Assembly: GCA_964523375.1 (NCBI GenBank)
Contig: CAZFYG010000001.1
Span: forward strand, 1 to 64,000
Length of the DNA: 64,000 nt
DNA from: CAJQGY01 sp964523375
Lineage (GTDB): Bacteria > Pseudomonadota > Gammaproteobacteria > Magnimaribacterales > D2472
Reading direction: 5' to 3'
Shown here: one piece after another, positions 47,503 to 57,158 of the stretch
How positions within the stretch are numbered: position 1 is the stretch's first letter
Layout: every line of letters begins with the position of its first letter
Made by a program: the position numbers and the translations under genes
The notes under the pieces: generated by a model
Told to the model about the DNA's origin: nothing
Seen by the model: the letters and a program-made list of their open reading frames with translations, nothing else
Databases searched by the model: none

Positions 47503-49926
47503 TTAAAAAACATTTCCTACAGTAAATTGAAATTCTTCTGTTCTTTCTTGCGGCCCAGCATTCGTGGGTTTAGCAATTGCAAAACTCATCGGGCCAAAAC
47601 TTGTTATCCATGTAACACCTACGCCATATGAATATCGTAACTCGTCTATATCAGGCTCAGAACAGTTATATTGATATTCTTTACAGTTATCTGAGAAGAC
47701 ATTACCAAAATCAAAGAAGAATGCAGAACGCATTGACCTCTGATCCTCTATAAATGGTAACCTAAATATAAGTTGAAAGCTTCCTTCAACCTTAACATTT
47801 CCACCAATTGGGGCATCGTAATAACGAGAAGTGCTATTTGCATAAGGATTGTAGTATGGAGTGTCTAGAATTTCATCACCATCGGTATCAATAAGATTTG
47901 GGCAAGAGCCCTCTGCATAATTAAATTCATAACATGGAGCTTGAGTGCTTCTAGGCCCCAGTGTATTCGACTCGAAACCTCTTAAGGACCTTGGACCTCC
48001 AGCATAAAAATTTTGAAAGAATGGTGTTTCATTTGTATCGCCGTAAGCATCCATGTATCCAAGCTCGCCACTAAAACCAAATACAAGATTGGCAAACCCT
48101 AATGGCTGATATGTCTTCTGTTGAATGCTTGCTTTGTAATAATTTAAATCACTAAATGGCAATGTTGACATCAAGCTCACGCTTGTAGATGAACCATCAG
48201 TTGGAAAAAGCCCTCTATTTAAAGTTACTCTTGACCACACAAGACTTGCACTCAAAGTATCAAATAAATTTCCTTCGGATGCCACAAAATCATAAATCTC
48301 TCTTGCTGGTAGTGTTCCAATATCTATATCTGTTTGGTCGTAAGTTAAGTTAAGCCCAAGTCTTTGTGTGTCTGATATTGGATAACTGTATTGAACACCT
48401 AAGCCAGCAGAATTAGTTAAATAATTTGCTACGTTGTACTCTCCATAATCCGTTTCCCTGAAATATAAATTATAGCCAACACTCACCCCATCAACAGTTG
48501 CATATGGATCCATAAACGAAAAATTATACATCTCACTATAAATATTTTTGTTTATTCCCAAGCTCAAAGTATTTCCGGTCCCCATGAAGTTTTGCTCTTG
48601 CAAGTTAAATCCAAGCTGAAGGCCGAAGTCGCTATACCCAACATTACCCCCAATACTTCCAGTACTTTCTTCATCAACGGAATAAAGGACATCGATTTGA
48701 TCATCTGTTGAGGGAACAGGAATGGTTTCTACAGCAACTTCTTTAAAGAAACCAAGCCTCTCTAATCTTATTCTTCCTGCCTCAATATTGTCATCTGATG
48801 TCCACGCACCTTCAAACTGTCTCATTTCTCTTCTTAAAACATAATCTTGTGTTATTTCGTTACCAGTAAACAATATTTTTCTAGTGTAAGTTCTGTTTCC
48901 TGGCAGAATATTGTATGTAAGCTCTACTGTTTTATCATCATCATTAGTTACAGGTATACCTGTAACTTCAGCAAATGCGTATCCCTGATTGCCTAAAATA
49001 TTTTTAAAGTATTCTTCAATAGCTGTTATCTGACCCTGAGAATATATTTGCCCTTCTTGAGATGAAGTGATAGGTAGATAAGCATTTTCATCAAATGGGA
49101 GATCTCCTATTACATTAACAGTTGAAATTTTATACTCATCACCCTCAAAAATATTAAAGCTTATAAATATTGATTTTTTATCTCTAGATAGACTAATTTG
49201 GGAGGACTCAATAGAAAATTTTAAATAACCTCTATCTAAGTAAAATGATTCAAGTGATTCAATATCACCCTGAAGTTTCTCTCTAGAGTATTGGTTATCA
49301 TTTGATAAGAAGCTGAACAATGACCCTTCTGATAACTCAAAACCATCCAAAAGATCCTCAGATGCAAAAACTTCATTACCAATAATATCTATTTTTTGAA
49401 TAGTAGCGCTTTTACCTTCATCTACCTCTATAGATATTTCAATGGTATTTCGCGGTCTAATATTCTCTTGTATATCTACATTAGCGCCATACCTTCCGTT
49501 TGAAGCATAAGATCTAACAAGCTCTGACTTAACTTTTTCTAAAGTTGATCTTTTATATACTTCGCCCTCTCTAACATCAACGCCATCTAAGCTATCCATT
49601 AGTTGCTCAGTCTTAATTGCTTTGTTACCTGTTATTTCAATTCCAGATATTGAAGGCCTCTCAGCCACGGTAATAACAAGAGTGTTTCCTTCTTTACCAA
49701 TTTGAATGTCATCGAATTGTTCTGTTGAAAAAAGTGACTTTACTATGTCTCTAGACTTTCCATCATCGATTCTATCGCCAACACTTATAGGTATTACATT
49801 AAAAATGCTTCCAGTTGAAACTCTTTGCAGTCCTATAATTCGTATATCACTTATTAAGAACTCATCGAATGCATTCAAATGAGTTGCTAAAAAAAAGGTT
49901 AGAAAAGTGATTTTAAACTTATTCAT
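47503..49926 (-). CDS. bamA: Outer membrane protein assembly factor BamA
   Basis: Omp85 protein that inserts beta-barrels into the outer membrane. At 807 residues it is full length. It has a signal peptide (1-19), five POTRA domains (about 22-425), then a 16-strand barrel. The barrel's loop-6 motif appears as RGFESNTLGPRS (VRGF/Y-like, near 653). The last residue is Phe (FQFTVGNVF), the usual beta-signal. It is 6 bp after rseP. BamE is also in the window; BamB, C and D are not. Confidence 0.97.
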   Translation of the reverse strand: MNKFKITFLTFFLATHLNAFDEFLISDIRIIGLQRVSTGSIFNVIPISVGDRIDDGKSRDIVKSLFSTEQFDDIQIGKEGNTLVITVAERPSISGIEITGNKAIKTEQLMDSLDGVDVREGEVYKRSTLEKVKSELVRSYASNGRYGANVDIQENIRPRNTIEISIEVDEGKSATIQKIDIIGNEVFASEDLLDGFELSEGSLFSFLSNDNQYSREKLQGDIESLESFYLDRGYLKFSIESSQISLSRDKKSIFISFNIFEGDEYKISTVNVIGDLPFDENAYLPITSSQEGQIYSQGQITAIEEYFKNILGNQGYAFAEVTGIPVTNDDDKTVELTYNILPGNRTYTRKILFTGNEITQDYVLRREMRQFEGAWTSDDNIEAGRIRLERLGFFKEVAVETIPVPSTDDQIDVLYSVDEESTGSIGGNVGYSDFGLQLGFNLQEQNFMGTGNTLSLGINKNIYSEMYNFSFMDPYATVDGVSVGYNLYFRETDYGEYNVANYLTNSAGLGVQYSYPISDTQRLGLNLTYDQTDIDIGTLPAREIYDFVASEGNLFDTLSASLVWSRVTLNRGLFPTDGSSTSVSLMSTLPFSDLNYYKASIQQKTYQPLGFANLVFGFSGELGYMDAYGDTNETPFFQNFYAGGPRSLRGFESNTLGPRSTQAPCYEFNYAEGSCPNLIDTDGDEILDTPYYNPYANSTSRYYDAPIGGNVKVEGSFQLIFRLPFIEDQRSMRSAFFFDFGNVFSDNCKEYQYNCSEPDIDELRYSYGVGVTWITSFGPMSFAIAKPTNAGPQERTEEFQFTVGNVF

Positions 49927-49932
49927 ATTTAA

Positions 49933-51288
49933 TTATAAATACCTTGAGATATCATTAAAAACAGCAAAAATCATTAACATGCCAACAAGTATTGCCCCAA
50001 TAGTGAAAACATAATTTTCAACCTTCTCTGGGAGAGGTTTGCCTCTAACCGCTTCTATCCCTAAAAGCACTAACTGACCACCATCCAAAACCGGAAGAGG
50101 TAGTAAGTTTAGAACACCCAGACTTATGCTCAAAAGCGCCATAAGATATAAGAATGGAATTACTCCAGCCTTTGCAGTATCCCCTGCCATTTGAGCAATC
50201 CCAATTGGGCCGCTAAGGTTATCAGCACCCATATTGCCTGTAAGCATTTTCCCTATGAACATAAGTGTTTTTATACTTAGATTATATGTCTCATAAACTG
50301 CTTTCTTGAACGAAGAGATAAAGCTTCTTTGTGATCCAAAGCTAACACCAAGCGAGCCTTGTGTAATGTCTTGTTGATTTAACTTGGAATCAATGAGAAT
50401 TGATTTGTATATTTTTTCTCCATCTCTTTCTATAACAAACCCTAACTCTTTTCCTGAGTTTTCTTTAATAAGTCCCTTAATATCTTGTATGTAGTTTATT
50501 AATTGGCCATCTATTTCTAAAATCTGATCGCCAATCTCGATACCACCCAAATCTGCAGCGCTACCTTGTGACACTCCCCCAATAATAGGCAGGCTTCTAT
50601 ATTCAAGCGAAAGCCCAAGCCCAGACATTGGATCTTTTTGCGCCTCGGAGCTATCGAGAAAATCTTTTACATAAATAGACTCTACATAAGTTTCTGACGA
50701 GTCTTTATTTTTAAGCAAAAGATCTATTTTGCCAGTTAAGCCAGCATACGATAGAAGCTCTAAAGGAAAATCTTTTGGGTCAGTTATAATCTGCGAATTA
50801 ATTCCCAGCAATTGATCATCAACAGCAATATTGCTCGCAGATTGAATATTAGCTGATTTATCAACATTTTTAATTACTGCAACATTATTTGGGTCAATAG
50901 TGTTCATGAATATAAAGCAGAACACTAAAATTGAAAGAAAAAAGTTCGCTAAAGGTCCAGCGATCATTATGGCTGCTCGCTGCCATTTTGGCTTTGAATC
51001 AAATGTATTTTTAAGCTGCTCTTCGGTAAGTTGCTCTTTAATATCAGGTTCAACCTCGATCAGTTTATTTGTTATCATTGACACATATCCACCCAAGGGA
51101 AGTGCTGATAAAGCAAACTCTGTTCCTTGCTTATCTTTTCTCTTATAGATTACTGGTCCCATGCCTAATGAAAATGTCTGGACGTGAACCTTGCATAGCC
51201 TAGCTACTATAAAGTGACCATATTCATGAATCGTTACCAGTATTCCTATTAAGACAAGAAATGATGATATATATATTAAAGTTGACAT
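49933..51288 (-). CDS. rseP: Site-2 intramembrane zinc protease RseP
   Basis: Cuts the anti-sigma factor RseA inside the membrane in the envelope stress response and clears signal peptides. The 451-residue length is typical. Zinc motif HEYGH is near 22-26 in the first helix. Two PDZ domains span about 130-300. The third zinc ligand is in LPLPVLDGGQ (near 395). No rseA or rpoE gene is in this window. Its place between dxr and bamA is standard. Confidence 0.97.
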   Translation of the reverse strand: MSTLIYISSFLVLIGILVTIHEYGHFIVARLCKVHVQTFSLGMGPVIYKRKDKQGTEFALSALPLGGYVSMITNKLIEVEPDIKEQLTEEQLKNTFDSKPKWQRAAIMIAGPLANFFLSILVFCFIFMNTIDPNNVAVIKNVDKSANIQSASNIAVDDQLLGINSQIITDPKDFPLELLSYAGLTGKIDLLLKNKDSSETYVESIYVKDFLDSSEAQKDPMSGLGLSLEYRSLPIIGGVSQGSAADLGGIEIGDQILEIDGQLINYIQDIKGLIKENSGKELGFVIERDGEKIYKSILIDSKLNQQDITQGSLGVSFGSQRSFISSFKKAVYETYNLSIKTLMFIGKMLTGNMGADNLSGPIGIAQMAGDTAKAGVIPFLYLMALLSISLGVLNLLPLPVLDGGQLVLLGIEAVRGKPLPEKVENYVFTIGAILVGMLMIFAVFNDISRYL

Positions 51289-51301
51289 AATTTAAGTAAT
51301 T

Positions 51302-52459
51302 TTAAGTAAGAGATTCTATCACCTTCTTTGCTCGTTTGCGTGTTTCTTTATCCATTTCATATATTGATTCGAGCTCAACTTTATTAGACATCTCTTTGGT
51401 ATCAAAAGTTCGTTTTAATACAGAATATATATCTGAAAATTTAATTTCTCCATTAAGAAATGCGCTTACTGCAACTTCATTAGCTGCATTAAACATAGTG
51501 CCTGTTAACCCTCCTTCATTGCAAACATCACGCGCCATACTTTCTAAAAAAAGACGATCTTTTGGAAATGATTCAAATGAAAGATTTAGATCGCTAAAAT
51601 CTATTTGGTTAAATTGAATTGGTATTTTTCTATTATTTGATAATGCATTTGCAATAGGAACTGACATATTTGGGTTGCTCATGTGAGCTATGCTTGAGCC
51701 ATCAGTATAAGTTACAACTGAATGAATTATGCTTTGAGGATGAACTACCAAATCAAAGAAGCTTTCCTGCAGATTAAATAAATATTTAGCTTCAATTAAC
51801 TCCAGACACTTATTCACTAGCGTTGCGGAATCAATAGATATTTTTGATCCCATTTTCCAGTTAGGGTGATTTAAAGCCTGACCTAATGTGACCGAATCTA
51901 AATCATTAATTGATTTCCCCAAAAAAGGGCCGCCGGAAGCAGTGATAATAACTTTTGAAATATCTTTATTATCGCGGCAAGAAGCTAGGCATTGGTGAAT
52001 GGCATTATGCTCACTATCCACAGGAATTATTGAAGTATTGAAACTATTAGCTAATGGCATCAATATGTCTCCAGCAACAACAATGCTCTCTTTATTAGCA
52101 AGAAGAATTGTTTTACCAGTCTTTGCTGCTGACATAGTTGTCTCAAGGCCCGCAAACCCAGAAATTGCTGAAATAATTATGTCAACATCATCATTAATTA
52201 TTAAATTTTGTAGCTCACTCTTTCCAAAGAGAATCTGAGTATTAAGATGCTTACACTTTTCATTTAATTTCTTTGCTGCCTCTTCATTATTTGTGTGAGC
52301 ATAATTAGGAGAGAAGTCTTTAATGATTTGAAAAGCTCTATCAACATTTTTATCAAAAGAAATTCCATATAGACAGAATTTATTTTTATTTTCATGGATA
52401 ACCTGAAGAGAGCTGCTTCCAACGCTTCCAGTGCCTCCTAGTAAAAGTATATTTCTCAT
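51302..52459 (-). CDS. dxr: 1-Deoxy-D-xylulose 5-phosphate reductoisomerase
   Basis: NADPH-dependent second step of the MEP isoprenoid pathway and the fosmidomycin target. The 385-residue length is typical. NADPH motif is GGTGSVGSSSLQVI (near 7-20). Others are LANKESIVVAG, the metal site PVDSEHNAIHQCL, and KMGSKISIDSATLVNKCLE. It shares one base with cdsA, whose neighbour uppS uses the isoprenoid product. Confidence 0.98.
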   Translation of the reverse strand: MRNILLLGGTGSVGSSSLQVIHENKNKFCLYGISFDKNVDRAFQIIKDFSPNYAHTNNEEAAKKLNEKCKHLNTQILFGKSELQNLIINDDVDIIISAISGFAGLETTMSAAKTGKTILLANKESIVVAGDILMPLANSFNTSIIPVDSEHNAIHQCLASCRDNKDISKVIITASGGPFLGKSINDLDSVTLGQALNHPNWKMGSKISIDSATLVNKCLELIEAKYLFNLQESFFDLVVHPQSIIHSVVTYTDGSSIAHMSNPNMSVPIANALSNNRKIPIQFNQIDFSDLNLSFESFPKDRLFLESMARDVCNEGGLTGTMFNAANEVAVSAFLNGEIKFSDIYSVLKRTFDTKEMSNKVELESIYEMDKETRKRAKKVIESLT

Positions 52460-53277
52460 TAAGAAACTAAGATCAATATAGATGTAAGTATTGGTATTGA
52501 AGATAAGTGTGAATCTATCCTATCTAAAATTCCTCCATGACCAGGCAGAAGATTACCAGTATCTTTTATTCCAGATTTTCTTTTAAGAAAGCTAAAAAAA
52601 TAATCCCCAACAAATGCGTAGAATGAACCAATTATCATTAGGACAATTATTAATGGAGTAGAGTCGGAAATTATAAATATTAAAACCCCAAATAAAGCAC
52701 TAAACAAAAGCCCCCCTACAAAACCTTCAAACGTTTTATTTGGGCTAATCTCTGAAAATAATCGAGTTTTACCAAAATATGTACCTGATAGATATGCTGC
52801 ACTATCTGATATTGCTGCGTTTAATATAAATACTAAAAATAAAAAATAATTTGAGAATGAAAATATAGTATTTGTCTCTAAAATATAATGTGAGCATAAG
52901 AAAAATGATCCTATTACTAAAAATCTAATATAGACATTGTTGAAATCTATAAAGTGGAGCTTTGATGTAGAATTTGATATTAAAAATAAACTAAATAGCA
53001 TCCAAAATATTGCTGATATAAATATTGTTAACTCTTGCAATTTGTTAGGCGCCAAAAACATCAAAATAAAAAGAATTAGTAACGCAATATGATTGAAGAA
53101 AAATGATCTTGAAATTGAGTTTTTTACCCATTCATGAGAAGCAAAAAATAAAGTAGCTAGAATAGCTGATAAAAATAATAATTCATTCCCAATCAACACT
53201 ATTGCTAGTATAGGCACAGTCAAAATAGAAGCAGTAATGCTTCTTGTTAAAAAACTAGATTTAAACTCTTTTGCCAA
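52459..53277 (-). CDS. cdsA: Phosphatidate cytidylyltransferase
   Basis: Makes CDP-diacylglycerol, the branch point for phospholipids. At 272 residues it is an integral membrane protein with about eight helices. The family signature spans SDSAAYLSGTYFGKTRLFSEISPNK... with KTFEGFVGG following, and the C-terminal IKDTGNLLPGHGGILDRIDS is diagnostic. It overlaps uppS by 17 bp. Confidence 0.96.
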   Translation of the reverse strand: MAKEFKSSFLTRSITASILTVPILAIVLIGNELLFLSAILATLFFASHEWVKNSISRSFFFNHIALLILFILMFLAPNKLQELTIFISAIFWMLFSLFLISNSTSKLHFIDFNNVYIRFLVIGSFFLCSHYILETNTIFSFSNYFLFLVFILNAAISDSAAYLSGTYFGKTRLFSEISPNKTFEGFVGGLLFSALFGVLIFIISDSTPLIIVLMIIGSFYAFVGDYFFSFLKRKSGIKDTGNLLPGHGGILDRIDSHLSSIPILTSILILVS

Positions 53278-53989
53278 AACGTCTACTCACTTTTTTATAT
53301 TGTTTTATGCAATCTACATATTCCAACCTCGAAAAATCAGGCCAATAATTATCTAAAAAACATATTTCTGAATAAGCAATTTGATATAAAAGAAAGTTGC
53401 TTACCCTCTTGTCTCCACCAGTTCTTATTAGAAGATCAATGGATGACTCAGGAACACATGAATATTTATTAATTAATGTGCTATCTATTTCTTCAAGGCT
53501 AACTTTGCCTTCAAGGACATCTTTACTAACATTTCTAACTACTGAAAGTATATCTTGTTGACCGCCATAACCCAGAGCAATATTGAGCTTTAATGATGGA
53601 TTTTTAAATTTAGTAGCAGATTCAGCATATTTGATTTTACTAATAATATCTTTACCAAACATGGCAATGTCTCCAAAGAAATTAAGCTCAACACTCTGCT
53701 CTATTAGCTCAGGGACTTGATCGTTAATAGCGTTTATGATCAAATTTTTAATTGCATTAATTTCTTGAGCTGGCCTCCCCCAATTTTCTGAACTAAAAGC
53801 GTATAAAGTTAAAGATTTTATTTTTTGATTGATTGATTCCTCAACTATTTCTTTAACGATAGACACTCCTTTTTCATGCCCTTTGCTAATTTTTAATGTA
53901 TTTTTTTTTGCCCATCTACCATTTCCATCCATTATTATGGCTACATTTTCAAGATGGTTTTGGACTAAATTTTTTAAAGGTTTAGCCAT
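53261..53989 (-). CDS. uppS: Undecaprenyl diphosphate synthase
   Basis: Cis-prenyltransferase making C55 diphosphate, the lipid carrier for peptidoglycan and O-antigen. The 242-residue length is typical. Catalytic Asp is in AIIMDGNGRWAKK (near 19). Others are SLTLYAFSSENWGRP and the late RTGGDKRVSNFLLYQIAYSE. It follows frr by 7 bp. Confidence 0.97.
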   Translation of the reverse strand: MAKPLKNLVQNHLENVAIIMDGNGRWAKKNTLKISKGHEKGVSIVKEIVEESINQKIKSLTLYAFSSENWGRPAQEINAIKNLIINAINDQVPELIEQSVELNFFGDIAMFGKDIISKIKYAESATKFKNPSLKLNIALGYGGQQDILSVVRNVSKDVLEGKVSLEEIDSTLINKYSCVPESSIDLLIRTGGDKRVSNFLLYQIAYSEICFLDNYWPDFSRLEYVDCIKQYKKVSRRFGKRV

Positions 53990-53996
53990 AGGGCTT

Positions 53997-54551
53997 TTAG
54001 ATTTCTAGCAGGTCTGCTTCTTTTGCTTTTAACTCTTGATCAACTAATGCAATGTGCTTATCAGTCTGCTTCTGAACTAAGTCTTCAATTCTTCTCAGCT
54101 CATCCTCAGAAATGTTTCCATTACTCTCATCTTCCTTTGCAGAATTATTAGAATCTCTTCTAACATTTCTTATAGAAACCCTGGTGTTTTCTGCCTCAGA
54201 TCTAGCTTGCTTGATATAGTTTTGTCTTGTTTCTTCTGTTAATACTGGCATTGTAACTCTAATTAAATCTCCAGAAGTGCTAGGATTAAGACCTAGATTT
54301 GCGTTCAAAATAGCCTTTTCTACTTCAGGTATTAAGGTTTTATCCCATGGAGATATAACGAGAGATCTTCCTTCTTCAACTGAGATATTAGCTGCTTGAT
54401 TTAAAGGTGTTAGATTCCCATAATAATCTATCTTTACATCATCGAGTAATGATGGGTTTGCTCTTCCTGTTCTTATTTTATTGAATGCAATAGATAGTGA
54501 GCCGATAGATTTTTCCATTCTATCTGAAGTATTTTTAATTAATTGTTCCAT
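53997..54551 (-). CDS. frr: Ribosome recycling factor
   Basis: With EF-G splits post-termination ribosomes. At 184 residues it is typical. It has a long three-helix bundle with FNKIRTGRANPSLLDDVKIDYYG and a small beta domain with NISVEEGRSLVISPWDKT. It begins one base after the pyrH stop codon. Confidence 0.97.
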   Translation of the reverse strand: MEQLIKNTSDRMEKSIGSLSIAFNKIRTGRANPSLLDDVKIDYYGNLTPLNQAANISVEEGRSLVISPWDKTLIPEVEKAILNANLGLNPSTSGDLIRVTMPVLTEETRQNYIKQARSEAENTRVSIRNVRRDSNNSAKEDESNGNISEDELRRIEDLVQKQTDKHIALVDQELKAKEADLLEI

Positions 54552-54552
54552 A

Positions 54553-55266
54553 TTATGATATTAACGTACCTATATTTTCACCGCAAATTATTTCTTTTAA
54601 CGCATTTTTTCTATTTACATTAAATACTTTCATTGGCAAACCATGATCTCTTGCAAGAGTTAAAGCAGTTGCATCCATTACTTTTAAATTTTTAGTTATT
54701 GCGTCATTAAATGATAATTTTTCATAAAATACTGCATCAGGATTTTTTTCAGGATCAGAATCATAGACTCCATCAACTCTTGTAGCTTTAAGCATGAGTT
54801 CAGACTGCGTTTCGATTGCTCGAAGACATCCAGCGGTATCAGTTGTGAAAAATGGATTGCCTGTTCCGGCTGTAAAAATTACTACAAAACCATCATTTAA
54901 TAATTGTATGGCGAGCCTTCTATCATAATGCTCTACAACACCTGGCATAGCTATTGCTGACATGACTCTAGTTTTTATACCAGCTCTTTCAAGAGCGTCT
55001 CTAAAAGCTATGCCATTCATTACAGTTGCAAGCATTCCCATATGATCGCCAGCAACCCTATCCATTCCTGCTTGGTTGAGTTTCTCTCCTCTAAAAAGGT
55101 TGCCTCCACCAATTACAACACCGATTTGTGCTCCAATTTCTTTACATTCTTTAACTGAAGCAGCCATTTCATTCAGAACTTGGGGGTCAATACCATGATC
55201 ATCGTTTCCAGCAACAGATTCCCCACTAAACTTAACAAGGATTCTTTTGTGGATCAGTTTTTGCAT
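54553..55266 (-). CDS. pyrH: UMP kinase
   Basis: Phosphorylates UMP to UDP and is allosterically controlled in most bacteria. The 237-residue length is typical. Nucleotide motif is [11 protein letters not shown] (near 9-19). Others are [16 protein letters not shown] and [16 protein letters not shown]. It starts at the base after the tsf stop codon, so tsf-pyrH-frr are one unit. Confidence 0.98.
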   Translation of the reverse strand: MQKLIHKRILVKFSGESVAGNDDHGIDPQVLNEMAASVKECKEIGAQIGVVIGGGNLFRGEKLNQAGMDRVAGDHMGMLATVMNGIAFRDALERAGIKTRVMSAIAMPGVVEHYDRRLAIQLLNDGFVVIFTAGTGNPFFTTDTAGCLRAIETQSELMLKATRVDGVYDSDPEKNPDAVFYEKLSFNDAITKNLKVMDATALTLARDHGLPMKVFNVNRKNALKEIICGENIGTLIS

Positions 55267-56124
55267 TTATTTAAGCTGCTCAGCAACCTCATCAGCAAAG
55301 TTTTTAGTTTCAACTTCAATACCTTCTCCAACCTTTAATCTTGCATAAGATTCAATAGAGGCGCTATGAGAATTTAGTAGTTTCTCAATTGTTACATCTG
55401 GATCTTTAACAAATGGTTGTGAAATAAGAGATACTTCAGATAAAAATCTATTAAGCTTTCCCTCAACCATTTTATCCATTATTTCTTGAGGCTTTCCAGA
55501 TTCTTTTGCTTGCGTGAGATATATTGCTTTCTCTCTTTCAAGAACATCGTGATCAATTTCGTCTCTTGATAAGCAAATTGGGTTTGTGGCTGCAATATGC
55601 ATGGCAATATCTTTGGCTAGAGATTCGTCACCGCCATTCAAGACAACAACTGTGGCTAATTTTGAATCTGAATGAATATAGAGTCCGCTATTCATTTGGC
55701 TTTCGTAGCTTAAAGTTTCTAACCTTCTTACTTGAATATTTTCTCCAATAGATTGTACTAGTGTTTTTCTTTTAGTCTCAATATCGGATTCATGCAATAT
55801 ATTGATATCTACTATTTTATTGCTTTTAACAAAGGCTTCTACTTCATTAGTAAAATTAATGAACTGAGAATCTTTAGCTGCAAAATCAGTTTCTGAATTA
55901 ATTTCTACAATAGTTGCATATTCTTCGCCAACATAAGCCTTTAAAACACCATCTGCTGCAATTCTTGATGCCTTCTTTTCTGCCTTTAATGCACTATTTG
56001 ATCTAAGTAAGTCAAGAGCGTTATCTATATTTCCTTCGCATTCTACTAAAGCTTTCTTGCAATCCATCATAGCTACTCCAGACATATCTCTGAGTTGCTT
56101 TACCATAGCCGCTGTAATATCCAT
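55267..56124 (-). CDS. tsf: Elongation factor Ts
   Basis: Nucleotide exchange factor for EF-Tu. The 285-residue length is typical. The N-terminal UBA-like part has QLRDMSGVAMMDCKKALVEC (near 10-29), and the core has ETDFAAKD, the EF-Tu-contact region. It is 2 bp after rpsB with no terminator between, so it probably shares S2 feedback control. Confidence 0.98.
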   Translation of the reverse strand: MDITAAMVKQLRDMSGVAMMDCKKALVECEGNIDNALDLLRSNSALKAEKKASRIAADGVLKAYVGEEYATIVEINSETDFAAKDSQFINFTNEVEAFVKSNKIVDINILHESDIETKRKTLVQSIGENIQVRRLETLSYESQMNSGLYIHSDSKLATVVVLNGGDESLAKDIAMHIAATNPICLSRDEIDHDVLEREKAIYLTQAKESGKPQEIMDKMVEGKLNRFLSEVSLISQPFVKDPDVTIEKLLNSHSASIESYARLKVGEGIEVETKNFADEVAEQLK

Positions 56125-56126
56125 TG

Positions 56127-57017
56127 TTATTTTTCCTCTACTTTAGGCTCTTCATCATTTGAGCTACTAATATCTTCTTTAGTAATATTTTCTGAAGGTT
56201 CGCTTTGCTCAGGAGCAGCAGCCACCTCGTCTTCTGAATTAACTTCGACCGTAGATTCTGATACCACCACTTCTTCTTTTTTAACTTTTTGAATTATAGG
56301 AGTAGTTGCTTCAGCTTTCGCTACAAAACCTCTTGAAGATTCAAGGCCACGTTCACAAGCCTCAGCTATGATTTTGGTAATTAGTCTAATTGATCTGATT
56401 GCATCATCGTTTCCTGGGATTACAGTTTCAATACCATCTGGATCAGAATTTGTGTCAACTAGAGCAATAACAGGGATGCCCATTTTTTTAGCCTCTAACA
56501 CTGCTATTTTTTCATATTTAACATCAATAACAAAAATAGCATCTGGCAGGCCTTTCATATCCTTAATGCCGCCAACACTAGCTTGAAGCTTAACAAATTC
56601 TTTTTGAATCTCCACAGCTTCCTTTTTTATAAGCTTTTCTATTCTTCCTGATGCTACCATCTCTTCAATATCTTGAAGTCTTCTAATTGAGCCTCTTATA
56701 GTCTTCCAATTAGTTAGTGTTCCTCCAAGCCATCTTTTATCCACATATGGTAAATCTAGCCTTGAAGCCTCTTCCTTGATAGTTTTGCTAGCAGACCTTT
56801 TAGTTCCAACAAAAAGAACTTTATTACCCTTTGAGCATATATCTTCTACTTTAGAAGCAGCTGCGCTTAGGTGTTCTTGTGTTAACTCAAGATCAATTAT
56901 GCTAATTTTTTTTCTTGTATCGAAAATGTATTGATCCATCTTTGGATTCCAAAACCGTTTTTGATGGCCAAAATGGACGCCTGCATGAAGTAGGTCTTTT
57001 ATTGAAACAACGCTCAT
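56127..57017 (-). CDS. rpsB: 30S ribosomal protein S2 with acidic C-terminal extension
   Basis: Binds the 30S body-head junction and holds bS1. It opens [21 protein letters not shown] and has [14 protein letters not shown] and PDAIFVIDV. At 296 residues it exceeds E. coli S2 (241) by about 55. The extra tail is rich in Glu, Ser and Val and strongly acidic, ending in EEPKVEEK. The tail is probably disordered. AGGAG precedes the ATG. Confidence 0.98.
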   Translation of the reverse strand: MSVVSIKDLLHAGVHFGHQKRFWNPKMDQYIFDTRKKISIIDLELTQEHLSAAASKVEDICSKGNKVLFVGTKRSASKTIKEEASRLDLPYVDKRWLGGTLTNWKTIRGSIRRLQDIEEMVASGRIEKLIKKEAVEIQKEFVKLQASVGGIKDMKGLPDAIFVIDVKYEKIAVLEAKKMGIPVIALVDTNSDPDGIETVIPGNDDAIRSIRLITKIIAEACERGLESSRGFVAKAEATTPIIQKVKKEEVVVSESTVEVNSEDEVAAAPEQSEPSENITKEDISSSNDEEPKVEEK

Positions 57018-57080
57018 ATATTTCTCCTAGGGGTTATTCTCCAACCTCTGTATTGCTGACTCAAAAGAGCACCCCAGCAA
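57018..57080 (-). promoter_or_regulatory. rpsB leader RNA, possible S2 autoregulatory pseudoknot
   Basis: On the minus strand a stem forms from TTGCTG (57075-57080) and CAGCAA (57053-57058). Its loop holds GGGT (57071-57074, minus sense), complementary to ACCC (57031-57034), just upstream of the AGGAG ribosome site. This would make a pseudoknot beside the start. S2 is known to repress rpsB-tsf in E. coli through the leader. Complementarity is seen; function is inferred. Confidence 0.5.
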
Positions 57081-57117
57081 TAATCATTAATAAGGTCTTC
57101 GTGATTAAAGTGTGTGT

Positions 57118-57123
57118 ATTCTA
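57118..57123 (-). promoter_or_regulatory. Candidate -10 element of rpsB
   Basis: TAGAAT on the minus strand, five of six to consensus, about 100 bp before the rpsB ATG. That would give a leader long enough for the fold just downstream. The -35 (TTTTAA) is weak. Confidence 0.35.
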
Positions 57124-57158
57124 TAGAAATTAGCAGTTATTTAAAAGGGTATTTTTAC

